9,169 nt of DNA from Gp13-AA77 sp036521995 (GCA_036521995.1 DATDGR010000077.1:1-9169), one strand, 5' to 3'. Positions 1 to 6,473 are shown, counted from the stretch's first letter. Notes: generated from the letters alone by a model not told the origin. A program made the numbers and translations.

Positions 1-35
1 AGTCGTCCGTTTCATAAATACGCTAGCGTATTATT
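1..35 (+). repeat. Left terminal inverted repeat of the IS630 element
   Basis: This pairs with 1227-1261. The best conserved blocks are AGTCG at the tip, CGTTTCATAA in the middle and CGTATT near the inner edge. It contains a perfect 16-bp palindrome at 17-32 that the right end does not keep. Confidence 0.85.
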
Positions 36-88
36 GATTGCCAAGAAGGCTCCATCAGTGGCATGGTATTGGGACAGAGGCCTGTGCC

Positions 89-1220
89 ATGCCGAGAGCA
101 AGTCCCTATGAGATTTCTCTCTCCCCGACCGAGGAACGCGAGCTTCGAAAAAGAGCAGCCAAGTATACGTTGCCATACTTTCAAGTCGTGCGCGCCAAAA
201 TGGTCTTGCTGGCTGCCCAAGGCCTCCGCAACGATGAGATTGCAACGAGCCTGGGCACGCGCCGCGAGGTCGTCAGTCTGTGGCGAAAACGCTTCTTCGA
301 GAAACGTCTGGCCGGTCTGGAAGAACATCCCCGTCCGGGACGGCCCCGGAGATTTCCCCCCAGAACTGGTCGTTCAGGTTAAGGCTCTCGCCTGTGAACT
401 GCCCGCTACCCACGATCTCCCGCTGTCGCGGTGGAGCACCACCGACTTGGCTCAGTACGTCTCGCGCTCGGGCCTGGTCGCTCAGATCAGCGGCAGCACC
501 ATTTGGCGTTGGCTGCACGAAGACGCCATCCGTCCCTGGCAACATCGAACCTGGATCTTCCCTCGCGACCCTGATTTTGCTCTTAAAGCGGGCCGGATTT
601 TGGATCTGTACGAGCGCCGTTGGAACGGCCAGGCCCTCCAGGACGACGAGTTCGTGATCTCGGCGGACGAGAAGACTAGTATCCAAGCCCGGCGCCGCAA
701 GCATCCGACTCGGACTTGCCAGCCCGATAGCCCGATGCGGGTCGAGCATGAGTACCAGCGCTGTGGAGCTTGGGCTTACCTCGCCGCGCTCGATGTCCAT
801 CAGGCTCGAGTTTTCGGTCGCTGCGAAGCCAAGAACGGGATTGCTCCTTTTGATCGGCTGGTGGACCAAGTCATGACGAGCCCCCCTTATGCTGAAGCCC
901 GGCGCGTCTTCTGGATCGTGGATAACGGTTCGGCTCATCGTGGCTCCCGTGCCGCGGCACGACTGCAGCAGCGGTATCCCGGCTTGGTGTTGGTCCATGG
1001 CCCTCTTCATGCCAGTTGGATGAATCAAATCGAGATTTACTTTTCCATCGTTCAGCGCAAGGTTCTTACCCCGAACGATTTCCCGGACCTTCCCGCCGTC
1101 GCCGACCGACTGCTGAAATTCCAGAGCTATTACGAATCGATCGCCAAACCGTTCGAGTGGAAGTTCAATCGCCAGGACCTTCAACAACTCCTGAGCAAGG
1201 TGGAACTGGCTGCCGCATGA
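89..1220 (+). CDS. IS630-family DDE transposase, frame split by one base at a C run
   Basis: Catalyses cut-and-paste movement of the element into TA sites. The ATG at 89 has AGAGG eight bases upstream. From there, about 90 residues encode the N-terminal helix-turn-helix part (LSPTEERELRKRA, then VRAKMVLLAAQGLRNDEIA and the basic PRPGRPRRF stretch). This frame runs into a stop at about 382. The rest of the protein continues in the next frame from about 363 (GDFPPELVVQVKALA) to the TGA at 1218. The catalytic acids are all present: Asp in SADEKTS (codon 666), Asp in IVDNGS (921) and Glu in NQIEIYF (1032). There are 36 residues between the last two, against 34 in classic IS630. The switch falls at TTTCCCCCC (353-361): with five C the frame would be continuous, giving about 376 residues, a normal family length. 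It is either a disabled copy, a read error or a +1 programmed shift; the sequence alone cannot say which. Confidence 0.87.
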
Positions 1221-1226
1221 ACCGGA

Positions 1227-1261
1227 AAGAATACGTGACCGAACTTATGAAACGACCGACT
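1227..1261 (-). repeat. Right terminal inverted repeat of the IS630 element
   Basis: Read on the minus strand it starts AGTCG and matches the left end at 27 of 35 positions. It begins seven bases after the transposase stop codon. The next two bases, 1262-1263, are TA, as expected for the target site. Confidence 0.85.
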
Positions 1262-2253
1262 TAGCCTTGGGCAGCGCGTTGGATCGCCATGACCGTGAGA
1301 TCGTCGGCCAGGCTCGCGCCGCCCATAAATCGGGCAAGGCCTTCAAGACAGCCCTCCACGATTCCCCGCGGACCAAAGTGCCTGTGGTTGCGCACAGATT
1401 CCGTCACGCGCTCCTCCCCGTATTCCTGGTCCTCGGCGTTGCGCGCCTCGGAGAGCCCGTCCGTGTAAATCACCAGAACGTCACCTGGATTGAGCTTCAG
1501 CTTTTCGACGGGGTAATCGCCGTCGCAAAACATGCCCAAGGGAGTCCCCGAAGGCTTCAAGCGGGTAACGCTTCTTCCCTGAACCAGCAGAGGCGGGCAG
1601 TGCCCCGCGTTCGTGAGCTCCAGCAGCCCCGCGGCTCCGGCGCGTCCACCCACCAGAGTCGCGTAATAGGGAGAAAGCGAGCTCTCACAGAAAATGCGGC
1701 TAGCTTGTGCCACCAGCTGGGCAACGTCGCGGCTTTGGGCAGCGAGGGCTCGAAAAATGGCATGAAGCTGCGCCGTCAGCATGGACGCAGCCACACCCTT
1801 GCCGGAAACATCCCCCAAAAAGAAGAAGAGATCGCTCTCCGGTCCGTCCTCAATCACGAGGTCGCAGTAATCGCCGCTCACCGGGCCGAACGGGCGGTAA
1901 GTGTGGGCGATCTCCCAGCCGTTGTGGCTCGCATCCGGCCGAGGCAGCAGTCCGCGCTGCAAAGTGGCAGCCATCTCCAGATCGAACTCCAGCGCGCTGC
2001 GTTCTGCCGCCGTGAGGTGGTCAAGGCAGTAGCGTACAAGGGGATCCGTAAGCAGGCGCGTGGGCTCGACCGTGTCGTGGCACACCTCACAGATCCCGTA
2101 CGTGCCGTGCTCCATCCTCCCCAAGGCGGCGTCAACCTCGCCCAGAAGCTGTATCAGGCGCGGTTCTGCCGGCGTTCGAGTCACGGCGGACTCGAGCCTG
2201 CGCCTCCGGTCGAGGAGTTGCTCACGAAAAAATGCATCGGCAATCTCAGCCAT
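1261..2253 (-). CDS. SpoIIE/RsbU-type PP2C phosphatase with N-terminal DksA-like zinc finger
   Basis: Probably a serine/threonine phosphatase that dephosphorylates an anti-anti-sigma (STAS) protein in a partner-switching pathway; cytoplasmic. Seen: residues 1-50 look helical and charged. GTYGICEVC with C55 and C58, followed by C76 and H79, reproduces the DksA/TraR finger spacing C-x2-C-x17-C-x2-C, except that the last ligand is His. From about 85 to 330 comes the PP2C/SpoIIE domain, with PVSGDYCDL, GDVSGKGVAASM, LTNAGHCPPLLV, YTDGLSEARN and ADDLTVMAI supplying the usual metal-binding Asp residues. No membrane segment, HAMP or receiver domain is present, so the finger is the only candidate input or interaction module. 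The ATG at 2253 is preceded by GAGAGGGA at good spacing. The stop TAA combines the TA target site with the terminal base of the insertion sequence, so the native C-terminus may have been a few residues longer. No anti-sigma partner is in view. Confidence 0.88.
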   Translation of the reverse strand: MAEIADAFFREQLLDRRRRLESAVTRTPAEPRLIQLLGEVDAALGRMEHGTYGICEVCHDTVEPTRLLTDPLVRYCLDHLTAAERSALEFDLEMAATLQRGLLPRPDASHNGWEIAHTYRPFGPVSGDYCDLVIEDGPESDLFFFLGDVSGKGVAASMLTAQLHAIFRALAAQSRDVAQLVAQASRIFCESSLSPYYATLVGGRAGAAGLLELTNAGHCPPLLVQGRSVTRLKPSGTPLGMFCDGDYPVEKLKLNPGDVLVIYTDGLSEARNAEDQEYGEERVTESVRNHRHFGPRGIVEGCLEGLARFMGGASLADDLTVMAIQRAAQG

Positions 2254-2367
2254 GGTTGTCCCTCTCTGAAATCATGACCGAGGCATTGGATGAAGAATAT
2301 CCGTTTCCGACTCTCAAATAACTCCTGTTCTCAGACAGGTTTCGTTATGCCGGATGTGCCCTTTTTT

Positions 2368-2398
2368 TCGGGCTGAATTCGGCCCGATCCTTTGTTTT
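2368..2398 (+). terminator. Hairpin followed by U-rich stretch, possible plus-strand terminator
   Basis: Bases 2368-2387 form an 8-bp stem (TCGGGCTG / CGGCCCGA, one G-U pair) around AATT, followed by TCCTTTGTTTT. The orientation suits transcripts moving rightward, yet no host gene reads in from the left except the insertion sequence. On the minus strand the same hairpin is followed by seven A, so it does not work as a terminator for tyrS. The rest of the 217-base tyrS-phosphatase gap shows a short CCTGT/ACAGG dyad at 2324-2339 and no convincing promoter. Confidence 0.3.
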
Positions 2399-2470
2399 CA
2401 GCGAGTTGACGGGTTCGTTTCCTCAAAACGTGCTTTTGGGTTATCTCTACTCCGTTTCGGGTGTCTCATG

Positions 2471-3727
2471 CTAGCTGGCGGACGAAGAAGGTTGATCTGA
2501 CGAAGTCGCAAAGGTAACCTTCAACAAACGGCGCCCAACCCGAAAGACCACGACCGGATGCGCGCGAGGGTCGAATTCCCACGTCGGGTCAGTAAGTCTC
2601 TCCCAGTTGGGCGGGTCAGCGTCACCGACACTCATATATACGGCGCCCTCCTTGATCTTTCGTTGTGCCAAGGAGTTTGACTCCGCAAGTCTCAGATCGG
2701 CCAAGAGGCGAAAGAGCTTCCGAGGGCTAGTGAAGCTTAAAGGCTTCGTTAACAGGTCTGAGGGCAACGCTCTTTCTTGAAATTGGGTTTCCCAGTCCGC
2801 CTGTGCCTGATGGGCCGCGGTCTCCCCATGGAAATCGAAGACTAGCCTTCGAGCGAGGTTCTTCTTCAAATCAAACCGGAGCCCTGGCCCTGATTTCATG
2901 GTGGCGATTCCCTCGAACGTCAAATCCGTCAGCAACAGGTAGTACCGCCACATCATCTCGTCCGAGATCGACATCAGCTTGCCGAACATCTCCCCCGGCG
3001 CTTCGTTGATACCGACATAGTTCCCGAGCGATTTGGACATCTTCTGTAGGCCATCCAGACCTTCGAGAATCGGCATGGTTATGATCACCTGAGGTACCTG
3101 ACCATATTCGTGCTGGAGCGTGCGTCCCACCAGCAGGTTGAATTTCTGGTCCGTGCCGCCGAGTTCGACATCAGCTTCGAGGGCCACCGAGTCATACGCC
3201 ATCGCCAGTGGGTAGATCAGTTCGTGCATGGCGAGTGGCTGATGCTCTTTCATCCGCTTGGCGAAGTCATCGCGTTCGAGCATGCGCGCCACCGTGTACT
3301 TCGAGCACAGCGTGATCCAGTCACGGCTGGTCAGCCTGTCGAGCCAGCGGCTGTTGAAGTCAATCACCGTCTTTTCGGCATCCAGAATCTTGAACACCTG
3401 CTTCTTGTAGGTCTCAGCGTTGGCGGCGATCTCTTCCTGCGTCATGGGCGGCCGGGTGGCGTTTCGTCCCGAGGGATCGCCGATCAGGCCGGTGAAATCA
3501 CCGATGAGAAAGATCACCGTGTGGCCGAGGTCCTGAAAGTGCTTGAGCTTTCGAATCAGGACGGTGTGACCGAGGTGAATGTCCGGAGCGGTGGGGTCGA
3601 AGCCGGCTTTCACCCGCAGCGGCTCGCCGGTGTGGGCGGATCGCTCGAGCTTGGCTCGCAAGTCGTCAAGGCGAATCGTCTCCTCGGCGCCCTTGGTAAG
3701 GTAGGCAAGCTGTTCGTCAATCGTCAT
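2471..3727 (-). CDS. tyrS: Tyrosyl-tRNA synthetase (TyrZ-like clade)
   Basis: Attaches tyrosine to tRNA-Tyr in the cytoplasm. It is a class I synthetase, 418 residues, a normal length. Seen: the ATP-binding HIGH motif as HLGH (51-54) within KAGFDPTAPDIHLGH; a Rossmann core with FLIGDFTGLIGDPSGR; the tyrosine-recognition region with YPLAMAYDSVAL and ELGGTDQKFN; the second signature KMSKS (229-233); and an S4-like RNA-binding C-terminus (about 345-405), ending in a Ser-rich tail. The KMSKS form, rather than KFGKT/S, points to the TyrZ branch. The ATG at 3727 fits the family N-terminus but has a weak ribosome-binding site. A leftover vapC frame overlaps its first codons (stop at 3717), so tyrS lies directly behind the vapBC scar and may depend on that promoter. 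No T-box leader is seen. Confidence 0.96.
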   Translation of the reverse strand: MTIDEQLAYLTKGAEETIRLDDLRAKLERSAHTGEPLRVKAGFDPTAPDIHLGHTVLIRKLKHFQDLGHTVIFLIGDFTGLIGDPSGRNATRPPMTQEEIAANAETYKKQVFKILDAEKTVIDFNSRWLDRLTSRDWITLCSKYTVARMLERDDFAKRMKEHQPLAMHELIYPLAMAYDSVALEADVELGGTDQKFNLLVGRTLQHEYGQVPQVIITMPILEGLDGLQKMSKSLGNYVGINEAPGEMFGKLMSISDEMMWRYYLLLTDLTFEGIATMKSGPGLRFDLKKNLARRLVFDFHGETAAHQAQADWETQFQERALPSDLLTKPLSFTSPRKLFRLLADLRLAESNSLAQRKIKEGAVYMSVGDADPPNWERLTDPTWEFDPRAHPVVVFRVGRRLLKVTFATSSDQPSSSAS

Positions 3728-3917
3728 GGTGGATCAGCCCGAGAGGTGCAAATCGTGCAGAGCCAGCACATTTGGACGCGGCTTGATGCGACACAGAAAG
3801 GCGCCGCAGATAGGCATCTTGTAGAAGGCGGGCTTCCGCAACGCTGCCCTCATTCCCGACGAACGACTTGACCGCAACAGAGGTGTCGATTCGATAGGCG
3901 GGGACGCCTTGAGGCAT
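3717..3917 (-). pseudogene. Truncated VapC-type PIN-domain toxin remnant
   Basis: The 66-codon frame begins MPQGVPAYRIDTSVAVKSF and continues NEGSVAEARLLQDAYL. This is the usual start of a PIN-domain ribonuclease, with its first catalytic Asp in the IDTSVAVK motif. After about residue 37 the sequence no longer looks like a PIN domain in any frame. The frame then ends by running 11 bases into tyrS. Intact VapC proteins are about 130 residues and need three or four acidic residues, so this stub should have no nuclease activity. Its ATG follows the TGA of the antitoxin frame with no gap, the normal vapBC arrangement. A deletion that joined vapC to tyrS is the simplest explanation. The toxin family is assigned from a short N-terminal match only. 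Confidence 0.6.
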
Positions 3918-4186
3918 TCATCCCTTCCTGAAGCGCCGGCGATCTCTGGACTCGCGCAGAATCTGCTCGGCGGCCCAGTCCTCAAACTGATGGGCGAGCC
4001 GATCCATGGTGGCGGCGGCTTTGAGCTGTGCTGTCGACGCTCCTCCTCCTGCTGGCATTCGGCTTGGGCTCGGACCGCTTTGCGGATAGATTCGCGCCGC
4101 GACGTCTTTTGCCGATGCGCCTCCCGATCGGCCAGCCGGAGGGCCTCGCGATCGATCGTGATGTTAATCCGAATACTCCGAGCCAT
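3918..4186 (-). pseudogene. VapB-like ribbon-helix-helix antitoxin, frameshifted
   Basis: The ATG at 4186 opens a typical ribbon-helix-helix antitoxin: MARSIRINITIDREALRLAD, followed by a basic helix around TSRRESIRKAVRAQ. The same frame continues to 3734 without a stop, but past about residue 52 it gives implausible Pro/Ser-rich sequence. The sensible continuation (AATMDRLAHQFEDWAAEQI, then RESRDRRRFRKG and a TGA at 3918) lies in another frame. The switch falls near the GGAGGAGGAG run around 4030-4050. One base lost, or two gained, would account for it. The restored protein would be about 89 residues, normal for VapB. The DNA-binding half may still be made and could still bind the operator just upstream. 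Toxin binding would be lost. Confidence 0.6.
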
Positions 4187-4196
4187 CTCAGCCTCT

Positions 4197-4212
4197 ATAC
4201 ACGGCAGTGTAT
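4197..4212 (-). promoter_or_regulatory. Perfect inverted repeat, likely autoregulatory operator of vapBC
   Basis: ATACAC-GGCA-GTGTAT is a perfect 6-bp dyad with a 4-base spacer, ending ten bases before the antitoxin start codon. Read on the minus strand it includes GTGTATAG, which resembles a -10 box. Ribbon-helix-helix antitoxins normally repress their own promoter through a palindrome of this kind. The role is inferred from position and symmetry. Confidence 0.55.
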
Positions 4213-4231
4213 CACCCTGTCCGCCGCGGCC

Positions 4232-4248
4232 GGCGCGCTTACCGCGCC
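4232..4248 (-). terminator. GC hairpin after purN, weak terminator candidate
   Basis: GGCGCG / CGCGCC form a perfect 6-bp stem with a 5-base loop, 22 bases past the purN stop and upstream of the vapBC operator. No U-run follows on the minus strand, so it is at best a weak or factor-assisted terminator. Confidence 0.25.
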
Positions 4249-4269
4249 TGTCCTCTCCTCACCTGCACT

Positions 4270-4872
4270 TCATCGGTCCGCCACAACCCGCCGCCCCTCG
4301 ATCCGGACGCGATCCTCTGCGACCAGCCGGATCGCCTCCGAATAAATCACGTGCTCTTCGGCGAGGATGCGTGCCGAGAGCGTCTCGACGCTGTCATCCT
4401 CCAGCACGGGAACGACGGCCTGACAGAGAATCGGACCGCTGTCCACGCCCTCATCCACCAAGTGCACCGTACAGCCGGCGAACTTCACGCCGTGGTGCAG
4501 CGCCTGCTTTTGGGCGTCGAGGCCCGGAAAGGCGGGCAGGAGGGAAGGGTGCATGTTGAGAATGCGGCCGGGAAATGCCCGGACAAAGGAAGGACCCAGC
4601 ACTCGCATGAAGCCGGCCAGGCAGACGATGTTCACTTTGTGCGCCTGCAAAGCGTCCACCAACTCACGGTCGTAAGCATCCCGGTCCTTGCCCTTGGACG
4701 GTATCAACCGGGTTTCAAAACCGAGGGCGCGGGCGCGCTCGAGCCCGGCCGCGTCCTGGCGGTTGCTAATCACGAGTGCGATGCGCGCCGGAATCGTGCC
4801 AGCCAGGACATTCCGCGCGATAGCCTCAAAGTTCGAGCCTCGTCCTGAGAGCAGAATACCGAGGTTTTTCAC
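4270..4872 (-). CDS. purN: Phosphoribosylglycinamide formyltransferase, folate-dependent
   Basis: Transfers a formyl group from 10-formyltetrahydrofolate to GAR, the third step of purine synthesis, in the cytoplasm. The GTG at 4872 gives KNLGILLSGRGSNFEAIARN, the family's normal N-terminus, and a 200-residue protein (E. coli PurN has 212). The open frame continues upstream to 5100, but that part overlaps the preceding gene and has no family resemblance. Seen: the phosphate-binding loop LSGRGSN (8-14), the folate-site region CLAGFMRVL, and the catalytic trio Asn106 and His108 (in NMHPSLLPAFPG) and Asp144 (in DEGVDSGP), at the same numbers as in E. coli. It begins 40 bases after the stop of the upstream gene on the same strand, so co-transcription is likely. 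The ribosome-binding site is poor. Confidence 0.94.
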   Translation of the reverse strand: MKNLGILLSGRGSNFEAIARNVLAGTIPARIALVISNRQDAAGLERARALGFETRLIPSKGKDRDAYDRELVDALQAHKVNIVCLAGFMRVLGPSFVRAFPGRILNMHPSLLPAFPGLDAQKQALHHGVKFAGCTVHLVDEGVDSGPILCQAVVPVLEDDSVETLSARILAEEHVIYSEAIRLVAEDRVRIEGRRVVADR

Positions 4873-4912
4873 TGTGGTAGGCCCGGGTTCCGTGATCACT
4901 CGCCAAGGTGGC

Positions 4913-6355
4913 TCACTTCGAAGCCGGGTTAGCCCTCGACGCCCTGCCACCTGTGTCTTCTGCGCCGCCGGCGGCCGGGGATTGCGGCTCCGGTACTGAC
5001 AGTGGCCGGTTAAAGGTGATGTCCATCTCGGTGAATCGCGGCAACACCACGTCCCGGCCGCGGCGGGTGACCATGTAGATGCCTGACGTGCAGGCGGCAA
5101 AGATGCGCGCTACTCCGGCCGTCGAAGCATCCGTGGCGGTCGAGACGATCGCCTCGATCACCAACTGCAGGCCGTCGTCGCTTTCCTTGGCGATCCCGGC
5201 CGCCACCCCCAGATTGATCAGCATCCAGGCCTTGCCGGGATGGCCGCCGCTCAACCCGCCTTCCGAATCGATCCTGGTGCGCGATCTAGGGTCCAACTCT
5301 GCTCCCGCCAGCGTGGCCATCACAGGACTGCCCGTCCCTTCCGGCAAGGTAAAGCCGGTGAACGTCAGATTGAGGGACCCAGGCCGGCTCAGCCAGCGTG
5401 GCGGAGTGGCCTTCACCACCTTGCCTTCAAACAGAATGCCCTCGGGAAGGACGATTCTCGAACCGATGCGGACAGGCTCCAGCAGGCGGGCGCGGAAGGA
5501 ATCGCCGGGATGGCTTTTGGAGGCGCTGAGACTCCCGAGCAGGACCACCTGAGCCCGTGTCCCGGTCGCAAGCGTCACCGGTTGGGCTAGAGTGGCGAGG
5601 ATGGGAGGCGCCGGGTTTGCCGCCAGCGCCGATAGTTGCCCGGGCACGAAGTCCGTCGCTTCCAGAATCACCGTCTGGCCGGGCTTCGGCGGCTTGCCCC
5701 CAGTCGTCGTACCAGAACCAGTCGGGGCAGCGGCCGGGGCTGTTCCGGAGACAGGCCCGGTGCTCGCTTGGGTGGTTTGGGGCCCGGGGCCGACGGAGGG
5801 TTCCGATTTCGTAGCCTTCGGCTTGGCGTGAACCTGCACCCGGTGACTGATGGAAACCAGTGTCGCCTGGATTGGAACCTCACCACCACCGGGCAGAGAA
5901 ACGCTGACAGACCGAAGGGTGGGGTAGTTCTGGTGGCGGGGGGTGAACAACTTGATTATGCCAGGCCAGTGGTCGTTCGGCTCTCTTTTTCGGCGCTCCA
6001 GTTTGCCCACGGTCAGACGGACCGGACTGGCAGCCTGGAACAGTTCGCGGTCGCCCTGGTAGACGTCCCGCGAAAGCTTTCCCTGCAGGACATCACCGGG
6101 CTTCAGCTTGGAGACCTTGACCGGCCCGGCAAGTTGCAGCTCGATGTAAAGGCTCGATCCCGAGTCAGCAGTCCGTGCATCTGGTTGGGGGCTTGGCGTC
6201 GTGCCCGGCGCAGGCTTTTGAACCTGAACGCCAACCCCACCAAAGGCCAGGGATGCCCCCGCCAGGTAGCAGACAACCACCGCAGCAGCAGACAGCATTC
6301 GCCCAGAGCTCGAGAGGCGACGTTCCAAGGAAATCGGAGTAGAAATCGTGCTCAT
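4913..6355 (-). CDS. Exported protein of unknown function with two similar beta-rich modules
   Basis: I do not recognise a named function. Seen in the 480 residues: an Arg-containing N-terminus and hydrophobic stretch (about 19-38, ending ASLAFGG), consistent with a signal peptide or anchor; a first module at about 68-180 (VSKLKPGDVLQGKL); a Pro/Gly/Thr/Ala-rich linker at about 185-235; a second module at about 255-365 (LSASKSHPGDSFRARL, then EPVRIGSRIVLPEGILFEG); and a C-terminal part with apolar stretches (AWMLINLGVAAGIA and AGVARIFAACTSGIYMV) followed by RRGRDVVLPRFTEMDITF. The order 'pGd, L..pV, vlP.G..f.G.V' loosely recalls the VirB10/TrbI beta-barrel, but this is only a resemblance. A cell-envelope role is inferred. 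The ATG at 6355 has GGAG at good spacing. purN follows after 40 bases. A candidate sigma-54 promoter and a 7-bp dyad lie upstream. Confidence 0.8.
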   Translation of the reverse strand: MSTISTPISLERRLSSSGRMLSAAAVVVCYLAGASLAFGGVGVQVQKPAPGTTPSPQPDARTADSGSSLYIELQLAGPVKVSKLKPGDVLQGKLSRDVYQGDRELFQAASPVRLTVGKLERRKREPNDHWPGIIKLFTPRHQNYPTLRSVSVSLPGGGEVPIQATLVSISHRVQVHAKPKATKSEPSVGPGPQTTQASTGPVSGTAPAAAPTGSGTTTGGKPPKPGQTVILEATDFVPGQLSALAANPAPPILATLAQPVTLATGTRAQVVLLGSLSASKSHPGDSFRARLLEPVRIGSRIVLPEGILFEGKVVKATPPRWLSRPGSLNLTFTGFTLPEGTGSPVMATLAGAELDPRSRTRIDSEGGLSGGHPGKAWMLINLGVAAGIAKESDDGLQLVIEAIVSTATDASTAGVARIFAACTSGIYMVTRRGRDVVLPRFTEMDITFNRPLSVPEPQSPAAGGAEDTGGRASRANPASK

Positions 6356-6398
6356 GGCTGTTCTCCGCGCTCGCCCAAGTTCATTGACCGGAAGCCCA

Positions 6399-6423
6399 AC
6401 TTAGATATCTGCTGATTCTAAGT
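6399..6423 (-). promoter_or_regulatory. 7-bp inverted repeat, candidate operator
   Basis: ACTTAGA and TCTAAGT form a perfect dyad with an 11-base spacer, in an AT-rich patch about 45-70 bases before the start of the exported-protein gene. It overlaps TAGAAT, a -10-like hexamer on the minus strand. Binding by a repressor or activator is inferred only. Confidence 0.3.
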
Positions 6424-6457
6424 AACATCGTGGCTTTGTTCCGAACCGCACCCAACC

Positions 6458-6473
6458 CGCACCCTCTGTGCCA
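6458..6473 (-). promoter_or_regulatory. Candidate sigma-54 (-24/-12) promoter
   Basis: Read on the minus strand: TGGCAC-AGAGG-GTGCG. The essential GG and GC are ten bases apart, the -24 half is perfect, and the -12 half differs from TTGC(A/T) at two positions. Transcription would start about 90 bases before the ATG at 6355. Chance occurrence in GC-rich DNA is quite possible. Confidence 0.3.

Larger units (their letters stand above)
1..1261 (+). mobile_element. IS630-family insertion sequence, both ends present
   Basis: Seen: the first 35 bases (starting AGTCG) match the reverse complement of 1227-1261 at 27 of 35 positions by my count. Between them lies a single transposase frame reading rightward. 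The right end is followed directly by TA at 1262-1263, the target dinucleotide that IS630/Tc1/mariner elements duplicate. The left end coincides with base 1, so the matching left TA would lie just outside the window and cannot be checked. The length of about 1.26 kb is normal for the family. The element sits convergently against the 3' end of the neighbouring minus-strand phosphatase gene. It carries no passenger gene. Confidence 0.9.

Noticed and set aside
273..1187. Long minus-strand open frame of 304 codons within the insertion sequence
   Set aside because: It is the antisense of the transposase, which has clear DDE motifs. The antisense translation has no recognisable domain, and long shadows are common in GC-rich DNA.
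1267..2277. Plus-strand open frame of 336 codons
   Set aside because: It is antisense to the phosphatase gene, whose motifs and ribosome-binding site are clear, and shows no family features of its own.
2324..2339. CTGT..ACAG dyad as a LexA (SOS) box before the phosphatase gene
   Set aside because: The spacer between CTGT and ACAG is six bases, not the eight of the enterobacterial box, and no damage-response gene is nearby.
3728..3830. T-box riboswitch before tyrS
   Set aside because: No T-box sequence or specifier-stem arrangement is visible, and the region is filled by the vapC remnant.
3110..3871. Plus-strand open frame of 253 codons
   Set aside because: It lies antisense to the 5' half of tyrS and the vapC remnant, with no domain and no ribosome-binding site.
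4873..5100. N-terminal extension of the purN frame
   Set aside because: It overlaps the end of the upstream gene, and its translation does not resemble PurN. The GTG at 4872 gives the family's normal start.
5636..6415. Plus-strand open frame of 259 codons opposite the exported protein
   Set aside because: Arg/Gly/Pro-rich composition typical of a shadow frame. The minus-strand frame has a signal sequence, internal repeats and a ribosome-binding site.
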